Origin: Rapana venosa
Lineage: Eukaryota; Mollusca; Gastropoda; Neogastropoda; Muricidae
Assembly (NCBI GenBank): GCA_028751875.1
Contig: CM054140.1
Span: 24,839,135 to 24,903,134, forward strand
Length of the DNA stretch: 64,000 bases
Direction: 5' to 3'
This document shows positions 1-12,290 of the stretch, piece by piece. The position numbers were made by a program, and so were the translations under genes. The first letter of the stretch is position 1. Each line of letters begins with the position of its first letter. The notes beneath the pieces were generated by a model that was given only the letters and a program-made list of their open reading frames with translations, did no database searches and was not told the DNA's origin.

Positions 1-38
1 TCACTCACTCACTCACTCACTCACTCACTCACTCACTT
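1..38. repeat. (TCAC)n tail of the retrotransposon
   Basis: Nine or more TCAC units occupy the window edge directly beyond the 3' end of the minus-strand retrotransposon. Read in the element's sense it is (GTGA)n, the position where CR1/L2-type elements carry a short tandem tail. The array may continue to the left of the window. Confidence 0.85.
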
Positions 39-90
39 AGGAGATGAAGGATGCTGTTGAAAAAGTAGAGACGGATATGAGGGAAAAGTG

Positions 91-1930
91 TCAGGTAGGA
101 AATAAGTGTGTTTTGAGGCTGGATTTGAAGGTATCAAGTGAAGGTTTTTGGCGAAGTGAAAGAGGGAGGTCATTCCACGTGGACGGACCAGAAACAGAAA
201 AAGATCGACAGCCAACAGTGGTATGTTTGAATCTGGGTGTTCGAAAGCACAAAGTATCTGCGGCTGAACGAAGGGAACGGGATGGAGTGTACAGGTGAAG
301 ACAGTTACAAAGATAAGATGGTGCAGATTTGTGGAGACATTTGAAACAGAGGGTATTGATCTTATACTTCAGTCTTTGTGAGACTGGCAGCCAGTGAAGA
401 GATCGCAGAAGAGGAGTGATGTGTTCAGATTTTTTCTTTCTTAGGACCAGTCGAGATGCAGAGTTTTGTATGCGTTGAAGAGAGTGGATAGATGATGCTG
501 GTAGGCCAGCCAAAAGAGAATTACAGTAGTCTAAACATGAAAGAATGAGAGATGTGACAAGCTTGGAAGTTGCATTAGTGGACAGATACTTGCGAATCGC
601 GCTTATGCGCCGTAATTGATAGTAGCAAGACTGGCAGGTCTGGGTGATGAATTTTTTGATAGAGTGTGTTGTCAAGAACTACTCCTAAATACTTCACAGA
701 GTTGGACAAAGGAACTGACGTATTGCCGCATTCTATTGAAGTTTTTGCGATAGAGAAAGTTTATGTTGGGTCCCTATGAGCATGGCTTCGGTTTTATCGG
801 CATTAAGTTGTAACTTGTTCTGAGTCATCCAGTTTTGAATGTCTTGAAGGCAGTAGGACATATTTGTCAGGAGGGAAGGCAAGTTTTCAACAGTATCACT
901 GCACTGAAGCTGAGTGTCATCAGCATAGAAATGATGATCAATATGGTGGTTGTTTATTATATGTGAGAGTGGAGCAGTGTAGAGAGTAAAGAGAACGGGG
1001 CCCAGGACTGATCCCTGTGGGACTCCACATTCCATTTTGACAGATTTTGATTGAATTTTGTTTACAATAACTTTCTGGAATCTATCTGTGAGGTATGAAG
1101 TAAACCAGGTGAGGGTTGTGCCATTAATACCAAACGTATTTTGGAGGCGAGAAAGAAGAATTGAGTAATCTATAGTGTCGAAGGCGGCAGATAAGTCAAG
1201 AAGAGTGAGGAGGGAGATTTTTCCTGCATCAGAAGCAAGTAGAAATGTGTCTAAAGTATGGACTAGGGTGGTTTCGGTGCTGTGGTTGGGGCGATAGGCA
1301 GATTGAAAAGGGGGGAGGAGATCATTGGAATGAAGGTGACTGTTGAGCTGTTTGAGAACAACTTTTTCTAGTACTTTAGAGACAAAGGGTAAGTTTGAGA
1401 CAGGTCTATATTTTTTCAGAATGTTGGGATCGAGGTCGTGCTTTTTCAGTAGAGGTGTGACTATTGCGGTTTTAAGAGCTTGTGGAAAATGTCCTGACAG
1501 AAGAGATGAGTTTACTATTTTAGTGATAATAGGTACAAGTTGTGGAAGGCATTGTGAGAAAACAGGAGCAGGTGTGGGATCAAGGTCGCATGATTTTATA
1601 GTCATTTTCTTCAGAATTGTCATGATTTCTTTTTCACTTGTGGAACAGAAGGAAAAGAGAGGAGTGCCAGTGAACTGGGGATCAGGAGGCGCAGGCTGGA
1701 AATGAGTCTGGTCCAGTCTGGAGCGTATGTTGTGGACTTTGTCTGAAAAGAAGGCAGAAAAGATAGATGGAAGTTCAGACAGGCTGTGGGTGGTAGGCAG
1801 AGGAGTTGTTTTTGCAGACCCAAGGAGATTTGAGGTGAGGGAAAAAAGAGATTTTATGGATGTAGCGCAGAGAATTTGGGAAGAGTAGTATTCTGTCTTT
1901 GCTGAATGGGTTAAGAGTTTGACTTAATTC
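91..1930 (-). pseudogene. retrotransposon ORF2 remnant (reverse transcriptase)
   Basis: The reverse transcriptase would copy the element's RNA at the target site. RT motifs visible on the minus strand between about 1623 and 733 are KYRPVSNLP, DLSAAFDTIDY (motif A), GVPQGSVLGP (motif B) and the catalytic FYADD, all intact. The frame is also open upstream of 1623 to about 1900 without an ATG, covering the pre-RT linker. Between about 733 and 675 the reading breaks twice. The segment reading SVPLSNSVKYLGVVLDNTL is in another frame, and an apparent two-base loss before SIKKFITQ returns to the first frame. The C-terminal domain then runs to the stop at 91. The copy is therefore dead, but damage is light, suggesting moderate age. 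Confidence 0.88.
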
Positions 1931-2802
1931 CTTAAAGGGGTAGGATATGTATGGCTAGGTTAAGTGGGAATAGAAAGAGGCTAGCACATTAGAGAGCAGA
2001 TTTTTTTCACTTGTTTTAATTATTTTGGGGTTAATAACAATCTTCGTTCATCAGTTCAACTTGGTTACTTTTGAAAACAGACGCAATTTAAAAAATATAT
2101 AAAAAACAGTAGGCTGGAAATCGCTGATTTCAGAGCTGGAAAATTGTTATTAAACAGTGGGGGAATGCAAGAAATTAGCAAGAAATAACCATACCTTTGG
2201 GCTTGTTCCTTCGTTTATCTACTTTTAAAAACAAAACAAAACATCACCCACAGCCTGTTTGAAAACAAAGGTAGGCTGCCAGAAACCACTGAGCTGATTC
2301 CAGAACTCGAAAATTGTCATAAAAAATCCAATCATTAAAACAACAGAAACAACTATGGCTGTTTGATAGGACAGGTATTTTGCGATTTAAAGAAAACTTC
2401 CAAACCATTGTGTCAAAAGCTGGGTACCATTTTGTCTATGTGCCATTGTGTCCACATGCATGTATTCATACAGAAAAACAAACCAGCTGACCGACAACCC
2501 TTTCCCACTTACTAATGTTAATTGCTAACACTCATCGTTATTTCTTAACCTGACCCCACATGTGGACACAAAAGGCAGGTGGATATCATGATACAAGACG
2601 TGACACAGAAAGAACTTTTTTCCCCCCTCTCTTGCGTTTTTAGGTGTGGAGGAGTATGGGGGATTTTTTAGGGGAAAGGGATGTTAGAAGGGGCAGGATG
2701 GATACCTGTATGTGGGGATGGGTATAAGAGAAGTTATGACTAAGTTGTCTGTGTGAGTGAGCGTGAGAGCGAGAATAGGTTATGGGAAAACATTTTTTTC
2801 CT
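1931..2802. other. unassigned spacer
   Basis: AT-rich sequence between the retrotransposon and the first SINE. No convincing ORF, RNA gene or repeat was recognised. Confidence 0.6.
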
Positions 2803-3084
2803 ATTCAAGGGGATATTTCCCCCTGGAGTTAAAATCAGTGCCGACTCCACTCCCCCCAAAAGTCCTTCAGATGAGACTATAAACCAAAGTCCCACGTGAG
2901 AACGCACGCAGAATATCTTGAGCACTTGTTAAACCTGTTCCACTTTTTGGAAGAGTAGGCCATCGTGTGCCAGTGGGAACATATGACAAAATGTATCTTA
3001 CAAAACTGCGTACACATGGGGACTGGGTGTAAAAAAACACACCGCAAGAGTGTTTATTCTGTTATCCTCAAAATAAACAAAATA
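2803..3084 (+). mobile_element. SINE family A copy, tRNA head missing
   Basis: Matches the SINE body seen best at 61041-61389. In order: the AAGGGGATATTTCCCC block, TGGAGTTAA..CAGTGC, TCCTTCAGATGAGAC, GAAGAGTAGGCCAT, TACACATGGGGACTGG and TTATTCTGTTATCCTC. The tRNA-like box A/B part is absent and the A-rich tail runs into a CA repeat. Nucleotide differences from the other copies show it is an old insertion. Confidence 0.88.
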
Positions 3085-3087
3085 CAC

Positions 3088-3135
3088 CACACACACACAC
3101 ACACGCACGCACGCACGTGCGCTCACACATGCATG
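3088..3135. repeat. (CA)n/(CACG)n microsatellite on a SINE tail
   Basis: A CA-rich array with CG interruptions begins in the A-rich tail of the preceding SINE and continues into a CATG-rich stretch. Confidence 0.8.
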
Positions 3136-3296
3136 CACAGGCATGCTAGAGAAAGATAGAGTGTGTGTGTGTGTTTGTTTTAAAACTTAGGATTTATAAT
3201 TGTTATTTGCTTACAGGGTTGGTGTACCTGAACAGCTGAAGACAGCGAACACAGAGATGTAGGAGGCTGGTTTATATTTCTGTTTTGTTTCTCTGT

Positions 3297-3366
<70 letters not shown>
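3297..3366. repeat. (TG)n microsatellite
   Basis: About 35 nearly perfect TG units. The small cysteine/valine and threonine/histidine ORFs across it are translations of the repeat, not genes. Confidence 0.95.
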
Positions 3367-3370
<4 letters not shown>

Positions 3371-3534
3371 CATGGGCAAGGGCTGTGCTCGCTCATTCTT
3401 TTGTTTTATGCCGTTATTTTCAAAAGGTACTGAAGCAGAGTGTGTGTCACTGTTGTCTACTATAGTGAATCACTAATAAAAGTAAGAAAGTTAGAAAACA
3501 GGAGTGCTGTTCAGAATCCACTCACCTGCTTGGG

Positions 3535-3770
3535 TCATCCTTCAGATGAGACTATAAACCAAGGGCCCGTGTGCGAAGGCACGCAGAACATCTTTGGCAA
3601 CCTGTTCTGCTTTTTGGAAGAGTAGGCCATTGTGTGCTAGTCGGAATGGATGACAAAATTTGCAAAACTGCATACACATGTGGACTGGATGTAAAAAAGC
3701 ACATGATTTAAAAATCATTTGTCTTTTCACATAAGTGCTTATTCGATTATCCTTGAAATAAAGAAGAAAC
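3535..3770 (+). mobile_element. SINE family A copy, starts at the TCCTTC breakpoint
   Basis: Begins at TCCTTCAGATGAGAC and continues through GCAGAACATCTT, GAAGAGTAGGCCATTG, TACACATGTGGACTGG and the ATTATCCTTGAAATAAA tail. The tRNA head and the AAGGGG block are missing. Two other copies (18907 and 62644) start at almost the same base. Confidence 0.88.
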
Positions 3771-4244
3771 TAAAGTGAAATAAACAGGAGTGCCAGATAG
3801 AAAGCGCTCACAGAGTTGACATCTGCCACAGCTCTCTTTTTAATGTATATTCCTTAGGCTATGTTGTGCGTTTTATGGTGTATTTCCTGTCTTCGTATGT
3901 GTGCACATTATTTTTGATGGCTGTTTTGTTGGTTGTTTTTTTCTGCGAATGTGATTTGTGTGAATATCTTCTCTCAGTGTGTCTTCTGACAATTCCTATC
4001 AACGTGCTTCTGTGTTAGCACCTAGTTCACTGACACAAGGGTGCATTTGTAATAGTCTCCTATTCTCTATGAATGGTGATGACAGTTTCTGAATTTCTGC
4101 TCACAGGTTAGACTTCTGTGATTTTTTAAATTTTTATTGTATGTGCTGTTTTTTAGGCAAAGTTTTTGTTTCTGTCCTTTCTATACTGTGATTTTTTTTA
4201 AAGCTTGGTCATTGTGCTTACCGGCTCATCATCCCTTTTTTGGA
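3771..4244. other. unassigned spacer
   Basis: T-rich sequence with no recognised gene or repeat. Confidence 0.5.
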
Positions 4245-4252
4245 GTGTGTGT

Positions 4253-4325
<73 letters not shown>
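4245..4325. repeat. (GT)n(GC)n(AC)n palindromic microsatellite
   Basis: A short GT run passes through alternating GCGCGC into about 30 AC units. The GT-GC-AC junction is self-complementary and purely alternating purine-pyrimidine, the sequence type that can form Z-DNA or a hairpin (general DNA knowledge). Confidence 0.9.
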
Positions 4326-4327
<2 letters not shown>

Positions 4328-7300
4328 CACACACTGATATGGTAAGTGCTAGCTTATTCTTTCTTTGAACATATGGGTGGATTCGCTGTTTCATATTTGT
4401 GGCAATTGAGTTCTTTGACAGCAAAAGAAAAGATAGAAAACTAGAATATGTACCTACTACACACCTGAATAATGTCATTATTTCAGTGTTAACTTTAGGA
4501 GAAGTTTAGGAGGCAAGCAGTCAGAATGTATCCGTATGACATGACATAGGAAAGTTATTAAGCCTGAAAAGTTCTCAAAGGCAATCTCAGTTAAAAACTA
4601 CAAAAGAAAGTGCCGCATATAACATATAATCTTTGTTTTTAATGTGGACAAATTTCAATCCAGATCTTTCAGTGAGACTGGGATTTATGGGATTTATCAT
4701 CAGGATTTATGTTGAAGTGGTGTTGGCCCTGATATTGTTTTTACGGTTATCAGGGTCATGGACATCATGAATGGATGTGCATGAGTATGATGTTTATGTC
4801 ATGATGTTGGGGGTGTCACATGTCACAGGTTGTTGTGTTGACAGGACTGGGGCATCAGGAAGGTGAAGATGTTGGACAAGGAAGAGATTGGAGATGAAAG
4901 GGACTTTCTGAATCGAAGAAGGTTGTATGCGTTTGTGTGTGGGTGGTGGTGGGGGTTATTTTGGTAAAGGTTTCATACATAGTTTCAGAGTTCAATTACC
5001 ATTAACAAACTGTACAACACACACACATACCACAAGGGGGATAAGGTAACATAATTGTAGAGAGTCCTAAACAGGAAACTTTAGGTCACTACTCCAGTTC
5101 CTAGCCCCACCTGATCCAGCACCAGAAATGGAATCCTGCATCTTTTCCTATTGTCTTATCCTTAAAGAGGATTAGGGCTCACCTACTTTATTGGGGCAGG
5201 AATGATAAAGGGGGATAACAAGAGGGTAGAAGAAAAATAGAAAAGAAATACAAAAGAAAAATATGGAAATTAATTAATCACCTCAACTTAATTGGCAGCC
5301 ACACTAAATATATATGTGAATGTAACAAATAACATTCATTCAGTGTGACGCTCCAGACCAAGCAAGTTGGGTTCACAGCTATATTTACAAAACACAACTA
5401 CTACTATAAAACAAGTTACAGTTCACCAATTGTACAACAGGTACATCTAAATTACAAACTTCTACTTTTGTCCAGTCCTAAAAACACAACCAATCAAGAA
5501 TCAATCTCAGAACCGAGACCAAAAGATTAACAAAATGATAAAACTGATCAAAATGATTTTTTTTTTAAAAAGAAGAAACTAAAAACGTGTCTCTTAATGG
5601 GGAACATCAGACTCTAGAGAGTCTTGGGCAACAGCCTCTGTCTACTGCCCAGACAGGAAGCGACTATCTGACAGGAAGAAGTAAGGGGAATACAGGCTGC
5701 ACACCCGTATTAAAATATCACTCTTTTCCTTCTGTTTTTCTATGTGACTCTTATATTCATACCGCACGTACTAAGTCATCCACAGAAATAAAAACCACTT
5801 TTTGTGAAAGACCAACCCTGACTCAAAACTCGTGATTGTGAACAAATTTGGAAGGTTTGAAATTTTTAGATTTTTCAGCAAACACTGTACCCCCCTGTCG
5901 CCTGCTAGCTTCGTTACTGCAATATGCATGGGCGGGGTCAACGCTGTAGGAATACAGGCAATCCTTATTTGAGGACTATTTTCAACTTTCTCGTGACTAC
6001 CTGGTATTGCTCTATGTCCTCAATCCCCAAAACAAGTGCACAATCCATTTTTTATGCTTTAAAAAATATATTATGAAAATCACCAACATTTTTTTCCACT
6101 TGCACTCTATAGAAGATGCTACATGACCCCCCAAATTAATACCGGTGTGTAGCCGAACTATAAATCAAGAAAGATAACTCTTGCAAAACAAGGGAACTAA
6201 CACTTGTAGGAAAGGAGCTACTCTTGCAGTAGAAGGGAGATAACTGCAATTAAAGAATTTATGCTTAGTAATTATACCAAACACAAAGGTACCCTTTTGT
6301 GAGATGTTGCATAATAATAAACTTGTACTTAGAATATACTATTGTGGAAAGCATACAAAGAGCATTTTCACTTCAACTAATGTTAGACTTCACTTTTTAT
6401 TCTTCACTACAACCCACAGCTATGCCTGCACCATATCTACAGTAATAAATGTATTACATTCTTATAAAGATGCATTTTCCACATCAGACATGTAATTTTA
6501 AGGTAATCAGCCTTTGAAGAGATTATCAGCGTTCATAGATGTGGAAATAATAGTTTGGTTTCATTACACAGTTGAATATTTCTTAAACATGGTGAAGTAA
6601 GGGCAGTCTTCTTTCATGTGACATTTGTAAAGTGAAAAATATGTGCATATAGTAGAGTTCTGTCATTATTTGTTTGATATACTTATCTTCAAAACATGTA
6701 AGCCTTTTACCAATGGATATTAATACAGCTTCCCTGCATGAATCTGTGACTGCATGTTAAAAATCCTGCCAGAATTTTTGTGTTACTGGGCATTGCCAGT
6801 ACAAGTTGCAGTTTCCATCACTTTTATCTTTATAATTATATTGCCCATAAATTATTTGCACAAAAGTAGTGAAGGACGTTGCTTTGTTGTAAATATTGCC
6901 CCGTTCACCATTTAATCTACTTAAGTGCAGTGAACTTTTTTTGGTAGCAGTGCTACAATAGGTGTACCAACAAAGTATTTTTTTGTAATTGTAACAAATA
7001 ATATGAGTTGATATTTATCGGATTTTAAAAAGCAGTTGTCCCAGAGTATACAAAGTAAAATTTACCAATTCATTAGAAAAGCCAGATAATGCCATCATTG
7101 TTTTTTTTTGTGTTTTTTTTTTCCAAAATCTGTTGGAGGCATTGTTTAACTGTTGACACATTTTTTGGACAGTAGTGGTAGTAGTAGTTTCTAAAAGTAC
7201 TTCAATAGTCTTCTTACTATTAAGTCTGATTTATGCATACAAAACAAACTGCAGCCCACAATCCTCGCAAAATGAAGTCTTGAAATCTCTCACTTTTGTG

Positions 7301-8249
7301 GTTTTTGCCTGTGTTTAAATGAGGCAAACAGGTTCAATGCTTTTATAGCTTTTTTATTTAATATTTTTGCATGCTTTTTTCGGGTCACATTTCTGCTGAA
7401 AGTTGTGTACATGTTGCAGAATCGTAGATAGTAATAAAAAGTTGATTTTGTTCTTGTTGTTTTTGCAGATGTACAAAGGGTTCATTGGGCACTTTGAACC
7501 AGATCAGTATTTGTAAGAAGTATTGTAGGGTTAATTGTAATCTGTAAACAAAATGTATATCTGTTATTAATTCCTCCCCTTGTAAAGAGGGTCAAACTGA
7601 GAATTTGTTCAAGTATTCTGTTTAAAACTTTTAATTAGTGTGTCCCTTGTGGCCTCTTATCACGGTTTCTTTTTTCTTTTTAATTTTACTGTTTACCTCA
7701 GAATCATTGTTCCAGGCATTCTTTCTTCTATCTTTCTTCTTCAAATATGGATGTGGAAAGAAAACAAGATGGCATTTAAAAACCAAACAAGCTAGAAGCA
7801 CATTTAGTGAAAGCTGAAATGTCACCAATTAAATGCATCAGTCAAGTACTATAGTCATCATTGAAAAAAATAGGTTACAACTGCATGTTTGTTGATGATG
7901 AATCAAACTGATCTATTTACAGAAAGAAACCAAAACATGCACCAAAATCTGCGAGGGCTTTAAAGTTGTTGAAAAGTAGAGTTTCTGAGCAACTTATGTA
8001 ACAAGACCTCAGAAATCGGGCTGCTGCACCAAATTCAGATCGGTAAACAGCTGTGTCAATTTTTTTTTAAAGTTTAAAAAGCTGTTGCTTTTCAGTCAGA
8101 TTTTTTCAACCAAAATTTGACCCTATGATCATTTCACTCTTTGGTAGGCAAACCATACAAAAAAAGGGTTATAGGATAAGGAGGGATTTTGACAGATCCT
8201 CCAGAGATGCATGAAAGGTCCTGGACTTTATTCACTAGAGGTTTGTGTG
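4326..8249. other. long stretch with no recognised gene
   Basis: Nearly 4 kb of AT-rich DNA. ORFs here are under 100 codons and lack homology or splice context. At 6170-6260 there are AAGATAACTCTTGC and AAGGGAGATAACTGC, a short motif I recall as frequent in molluscan non-coding DNA. Nothing else was recognised. Confidence 0.55.
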
Positions 8250-8745
8250 AAAATCATGATGGTCCAGTGTGGCAGCAGTGTTAGGGTAAAACCTTGTGAC
8301 AGCAGTGTTGTGGTGGTTCAGTGTGATGGCAGTGTGGTGTGGTAAATTCGTGGGATAGCAGGTTATGACAAATCATCAGTGAGGTAGAAGTGTTAGGATA
8401 ATTCAATGTGACTGCAGTATCATGATAATTCAGTATGCCAGCAGTGGTGTATGGTAGCAGTGTAATGTGATGACTAATGTATGTTACAAATGAAACCGTG
8501 TGATGTGTTTACAGTCATAATGGGTATTGACAGGTTTCACTTCTGATGGTATGTCAGTGTTTGTGGTTTCACCAATGATACTGTATCATGTAAGGACTGA
8601 TGTGATGGTACTGTGTGCAGTGTTACATTATGTCTGATGTGTGTCTCTAATGGCACTATGTCAGTGTTAATTCATGACTGATGGTTCTGTGTGCAGATGG
8701 TGTCCATGATGGAAGAGACAGCAGTGCAGTGCAGTGTCATATCAG
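8250..8745. repeat. degenerate minisatellite A (GGT..TCAGTGTGACAGCAGTGT-like unit)
   Basis: Loose repetition, roughly every 30-40 bases, of phrases such as CAGTGTGGCAGCAGTGTTA, TCAGTGTGATGGCAGTGTGG, TTCAATGTGACTGCAGTAT and CTGATGGTACTGTGTGCAGTG. The units have diverged heavily, so the array is ancient. No coding potential was seen. Confidence 0.6.
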
Positions 8746-8929
8746 ATTAGAGACTGCATAAGAAAAACCTTTCAAGTCATCTGGACAGTGTGGAGAAGCT
8801 CAGAGGACTTCTTCTAGACAGTGGAAATCATATATTGTGGCAGCGATTTCAAGGGATTTTTTGGACATGGAAAGGGGGGATGTTAATGGATTAGAGTTTT
8901 GGACTGTGAGACGTCAGAGAAGTAGTTTT

Positions 8930-10060
8930 TGGATGGCTTTGATTTCAGCACTGGTTGAGGTTCATGAAGTAGTATTTTACATAATTATTTTAATCTCTGC
9001 ATCAGGCTAACGAACAAGCATTTTGGATAGTTGAATTTCAGAATAAGACTAACGAAGCAGTATTTTGGATGCTTTAAATTTTAGCATTTTCGAAGAATAA
9101 CTTGAGTGTCCCCTCCCACCCCCAACCTTCCCGTTTCTCATTTTCAGTTCTGAGATACACCAATGGTGAGATGTTTTTAGAAGGCAAGCTGTTTGTGCCC
9201 ACCATCATGTTAGCCTCATTGACATCAGGATGCATGCATTTTAAAAATTTTATCATCCATTCCTACTAGTGCACATGGGATGTTCTTTCAAACTGCAGCA
9301 CAGGTTTTCACATGTGAGCAAGATGTTTTGAGTGTGTTCACACTCGGGACCCCAGTTTACAGTCTCATTCGAAGGAAGGGGTGGGGGGGGTGATGGAGTC
9401 AGTATTGATGTTAACTCCAGGGGGAAATTCCCTGAACGGGTGACTCGGTGGGTGGTGGCTAGAACCCAGGCCGTCAGATCACAACCTAGTGGCTCTAACA
9501 ACAAGGCTATTCCCCCCTCCCCCCCACAGTTTGGTTTAGATTTCAGCATGAGGCTAATGAAGCAGAATTATGAATAGTTTTTATTTCAGCACAGGTAAAT
9601 TGAAGTAGTATTATGGATGTGTTTTTTTTTTTAAATGCCAGCATTGGGTAGATACAGATGTATTATGGATTTTTTTTAATGTATTGAGTAAATGAAGAAA
9701 TGTAATGAATGGGTTTTTATGCCAGTATTGGGCAAATGAAGATGTGTTATGGATGGGTTTTTATGCCAGTATTAGGCAAATGAAGAATTATTTTGGATGG
9801 CTTTTCATACCAGAATTGGGCTAATGAAGAAGTATTGTAGATGTTTTTTATGCCAGTATTGGGCAAATGAAGAATTATTTTGGATGGCTTTTCATACCAG
9901 AATTGGGATAATGAAGAAGCATTTTGGATGGTTTTCAATTCATCAACCGGCTCGTACAGTGTTATGTGTTTATTTCAGCATCAGGCAAGAGAAGAAGTAT
10001 TTTTAATGGTTTAATTTTAGCAACAGGCTAAGGACATTGCATTTTGGGATGGTTTTATTC
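8930..10060. repeat. degenerate minisatellite B, unit about 42 bp
   Basis: The unit resembles AATGAAGAAGTATTTTGGATGG followed by TTTTATGCCAGTATTGGGC. The clearest copies are at 9660-9935, where two alternating unit types form a higher-order pair (GAATTATTTTGGATGGCTTTTCATACCAG appears twice, each time followed by the other type). Outer copies are more decayed. A minus-strand SINE interrupts the array at 9290-9530. Confidence 0.8.
9290..9530 (-). mobile_element. SINE family A copy inside minisatellite B
   Basis: Plus-strand text GAGCAAGATGTTTTGAGTG, CAGTCTCATTCGAAGGA and TGATGTTAACTCCAGGGGG is the reverse complement of the SINE body. It continues into the tRNA-like head (GGCCGTCAGATCACAACC, CTCTAACAACAAGGCTAT). 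The 3' tail is lost. The insertion splits the minisatellite and so postdates its start. Confidence 0.8.
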
Positions 10061-10619
10061 TAGCAATCCCAGCGCTGAAATCAAGCTGCTGCTTTACAAC
10101 TAACACTTGCCCCTACCCTGCTGCTGAAACAAAGCTATTCACATAGAGGTATATTTCAAGAGCTTACCCCCACCCCTCCTCCAACTGCTGAAATAAATAC
10201 TTGCAAAATATGCAACCACCCTGAACCCCTCCCACTTGACTGCTGGAAAACGGTCACCTCAAAAGCTGCTCCCATTTAACTGCTATTTCCCTTGCCCTGT
10301 ACTTGCTTTGAAAATGTCTGGCTTCTTTCTTTGTGAGGCTGGTGTGTGTTCTGTGAATCTTATTTTTTTAACTCCTCGACCCACCCACCCCCCCAAAAAA
10401 AAGGTGCTGAAGGAAAGAACCCCCATTTACTTCTGTCTGACATCCCTCTCCCTCCATGGTTGGACTATTTTCTTTTACAATTCCTTGGCTAGAGCTCCAA
10501 GGTTTGCCTATGGTGAGATTTCTGCATATGCAACCCTATACCCACTGCTGAGATGGCCACATGCCAACTTCATTGATGATATAGAAACACAAAACCAGTC
10601 AGCATGCTTTTGTTTTTAT

Positions 10620-10750
10620 ATCGTCATCTGTTCCTGCCAACAATACAGTAGCCTACTCTTCCAAAAGACAGAAAAGTTTTTAATAAGTGCACAAGATATC
10701 CTGCATGCTTCATACATGGGATTTTGGCTTATGAGACATCCAAAGGAATC
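10620..10750 (-). mobile_element. old SINE family A fragment
   Basis: Reverse-complement SINE body: TCGTCATCTGTTCCTGCC, AGCCTACTCTTCCAAAAG, GCACAAGATATCCTGCATG, TTATGAGACATCC. It matches the order of the full copy at 61041-61389 at many positions but with substantial divergence. The plus-strand ORF at 10236-10796 runs through it and is not a gene. Confidence 0.78.
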
Positions 10751-11382
10751 AAGATTTTATATCCCCTTAAAAATTACCTGTGACAAAACACCTTGAACAC
10801 CCTCAAGAATGAGGCTCATCTTTGGAAAGTATTCTTTTTAATAAGGATAGCAATCTTAAAATACATTTATATGTGCAAAGGAAAAAAACCAGTTCAAACG
10901 CGTGTGAGTAATGGACAAAAGAAATAGCGGACTACAAAAGTCAAACGGAGGTAATTATCAACTGGGCGCATGCACAATAAGTCTCTAGAAGTCTATTGAT
11001 TGCCCAAGTTAGATGGATTGTAATCAGAGTTCCAACAAAGTGAGGCAAAAACATGCATTTCTGATGCACATGATAAAACGCATCAGCCTGCAAGCAATGA
11101 CGGGCAATAGTATAAAACCTGAAGCCAACTAGTGAGATCTGACAGGGTCGACCAGATTTGGTTCTTTCTTTGGAGTCGAGTTGCTATAAAATGGATACAA
11201 GGTAACAAATTTCATCATGACTGGTTCCCAACAGTCAGCTGGAAACAAGTATATTGATTTTTTATTTATATAATATAATTTTTTTTAAAAGTTATGATGA
11301 GTCATAGTGTACTTTTAAGTTTCTATGTAGACATCTTTGCCTTGAGTGCATCATTCTTTTGCTGACTAAATCTGTAGATGCA

Positions 11383-12290
11383 GCACCTGAACCTTCCCCA
11401 CCCCGATATGATAAAATATAGCACCTGAACCTTTCCCACCCTGATATGATAAAATATAGCACCTGAACCTTTCCCACCCTGATATGATAAAATATAGCAC
11501 CTAAACCTTCCCCACCCTGATATGATAAAATATAGCACCTGAACCTTTCCCACCCTGATATGATAAAATATAGCACCTGAACCTTCCCAACCCCAACATG
11601 CTCAAATATAGTACCTGAACCTTCCCCACCCAACATGCTAAAATATAGCACCTGAACCTTCCCACCCGATATGATAAAATATAGTACCTGAACCTTCCCC
11701 ACCCCAATATGCTCAAATATAGTACCTGAACCTTTCCCACCCACAATGCTCAAATATAGCACCTGAACCTTCCCCACCCTGATATGATAAAATATAGCAC
11801 CTGAACCTTCCCCACCCTGATATGATAAAATATAGCACCTGAACCTTCCCCACCCCGATATGATAAAATATAGCACCTGAACCTTCCCCACCCCAACATG
11901 CTCAAATATAGCACCTGAACCTTCCCCACCCCGATATAAAATATAGCACCTGAACCTTTCCCACCCTGATATGATAAAATATAGCACCTGAACCTTTCCC
12001 ACCTTGATATGATAAAATATAGCACCTGACCTTCCCCACCCCAACATGCTCAAATGTAGCACCTGAACCTTCCCCACCCTGATATGATAAAATATAGCAC
12101 CTGAACCTTCCCCACCCCAAAATGCTCAAATATAGCACCTGAACCTTTCCCACCCCAAAATGTCAAATATAGCACCTGAACCTTCCCCACCCTGATATGA
12201 TAAAATATAGCACCTGAAGCTTCCCCTTCTGATATAAAAATATAGCACCTGAAGCTTTCCCTTCGAATGCTAAAATGTATGCCTTAGCTG
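11383..12290. repeat. homogenised 38-bp minisatellite core, about 23 copies
   Basis: The unit is CACCTGAACCTTTCCCACCC followed by TGATATGATAAAATATAG, 38 bases. Variants change TGATATGAT to CAACATGCTC or drop a few bases. Because 38 is not a multiple of three, three units give one 38-codon super-repeat. On the minus strand all three frames stay open, giving apparent ORFs of up to 261 codons. No start context or homology supports translation. Confidence 0.95.

Larger units (their letters stand above)
1..1930 (-). mobile_element. CR1/L2-like non-LTR retrotransposon, 5'-truncated 3' half
   Basis: Read on the minus strand this is the reverse transcriptase half of a non-LTR element. It runs from the linker upstream of RT (about 1930) through the RT domain to the C-terminal region and a simple-repeat tail at the window edge. 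No endonuclease domain is present, so the copy is 5'-truncated near 1930, as is normal for target-primed reverse transcription. The C-terminal LDYCNSLLAGLP-type block is characteristic of the CR1/L2 group (family knowledge). The left end may lie outside the window, so target-site duplications cannot be judged. Confidence 0.9.

Noticed and set aside
10236..10796. 186-codon plus-strand ORF
   Set aside because: Its second half is an antisense SINE fragment and its first half is minisatellite C sequence.
11292..12153. Several long minus-strand ORFs (up to 261 codons) as a repeat-protein gene
   Set aside because: They are translations of the 38-bp minisatellite, open in all three frames, with no start context or homology.
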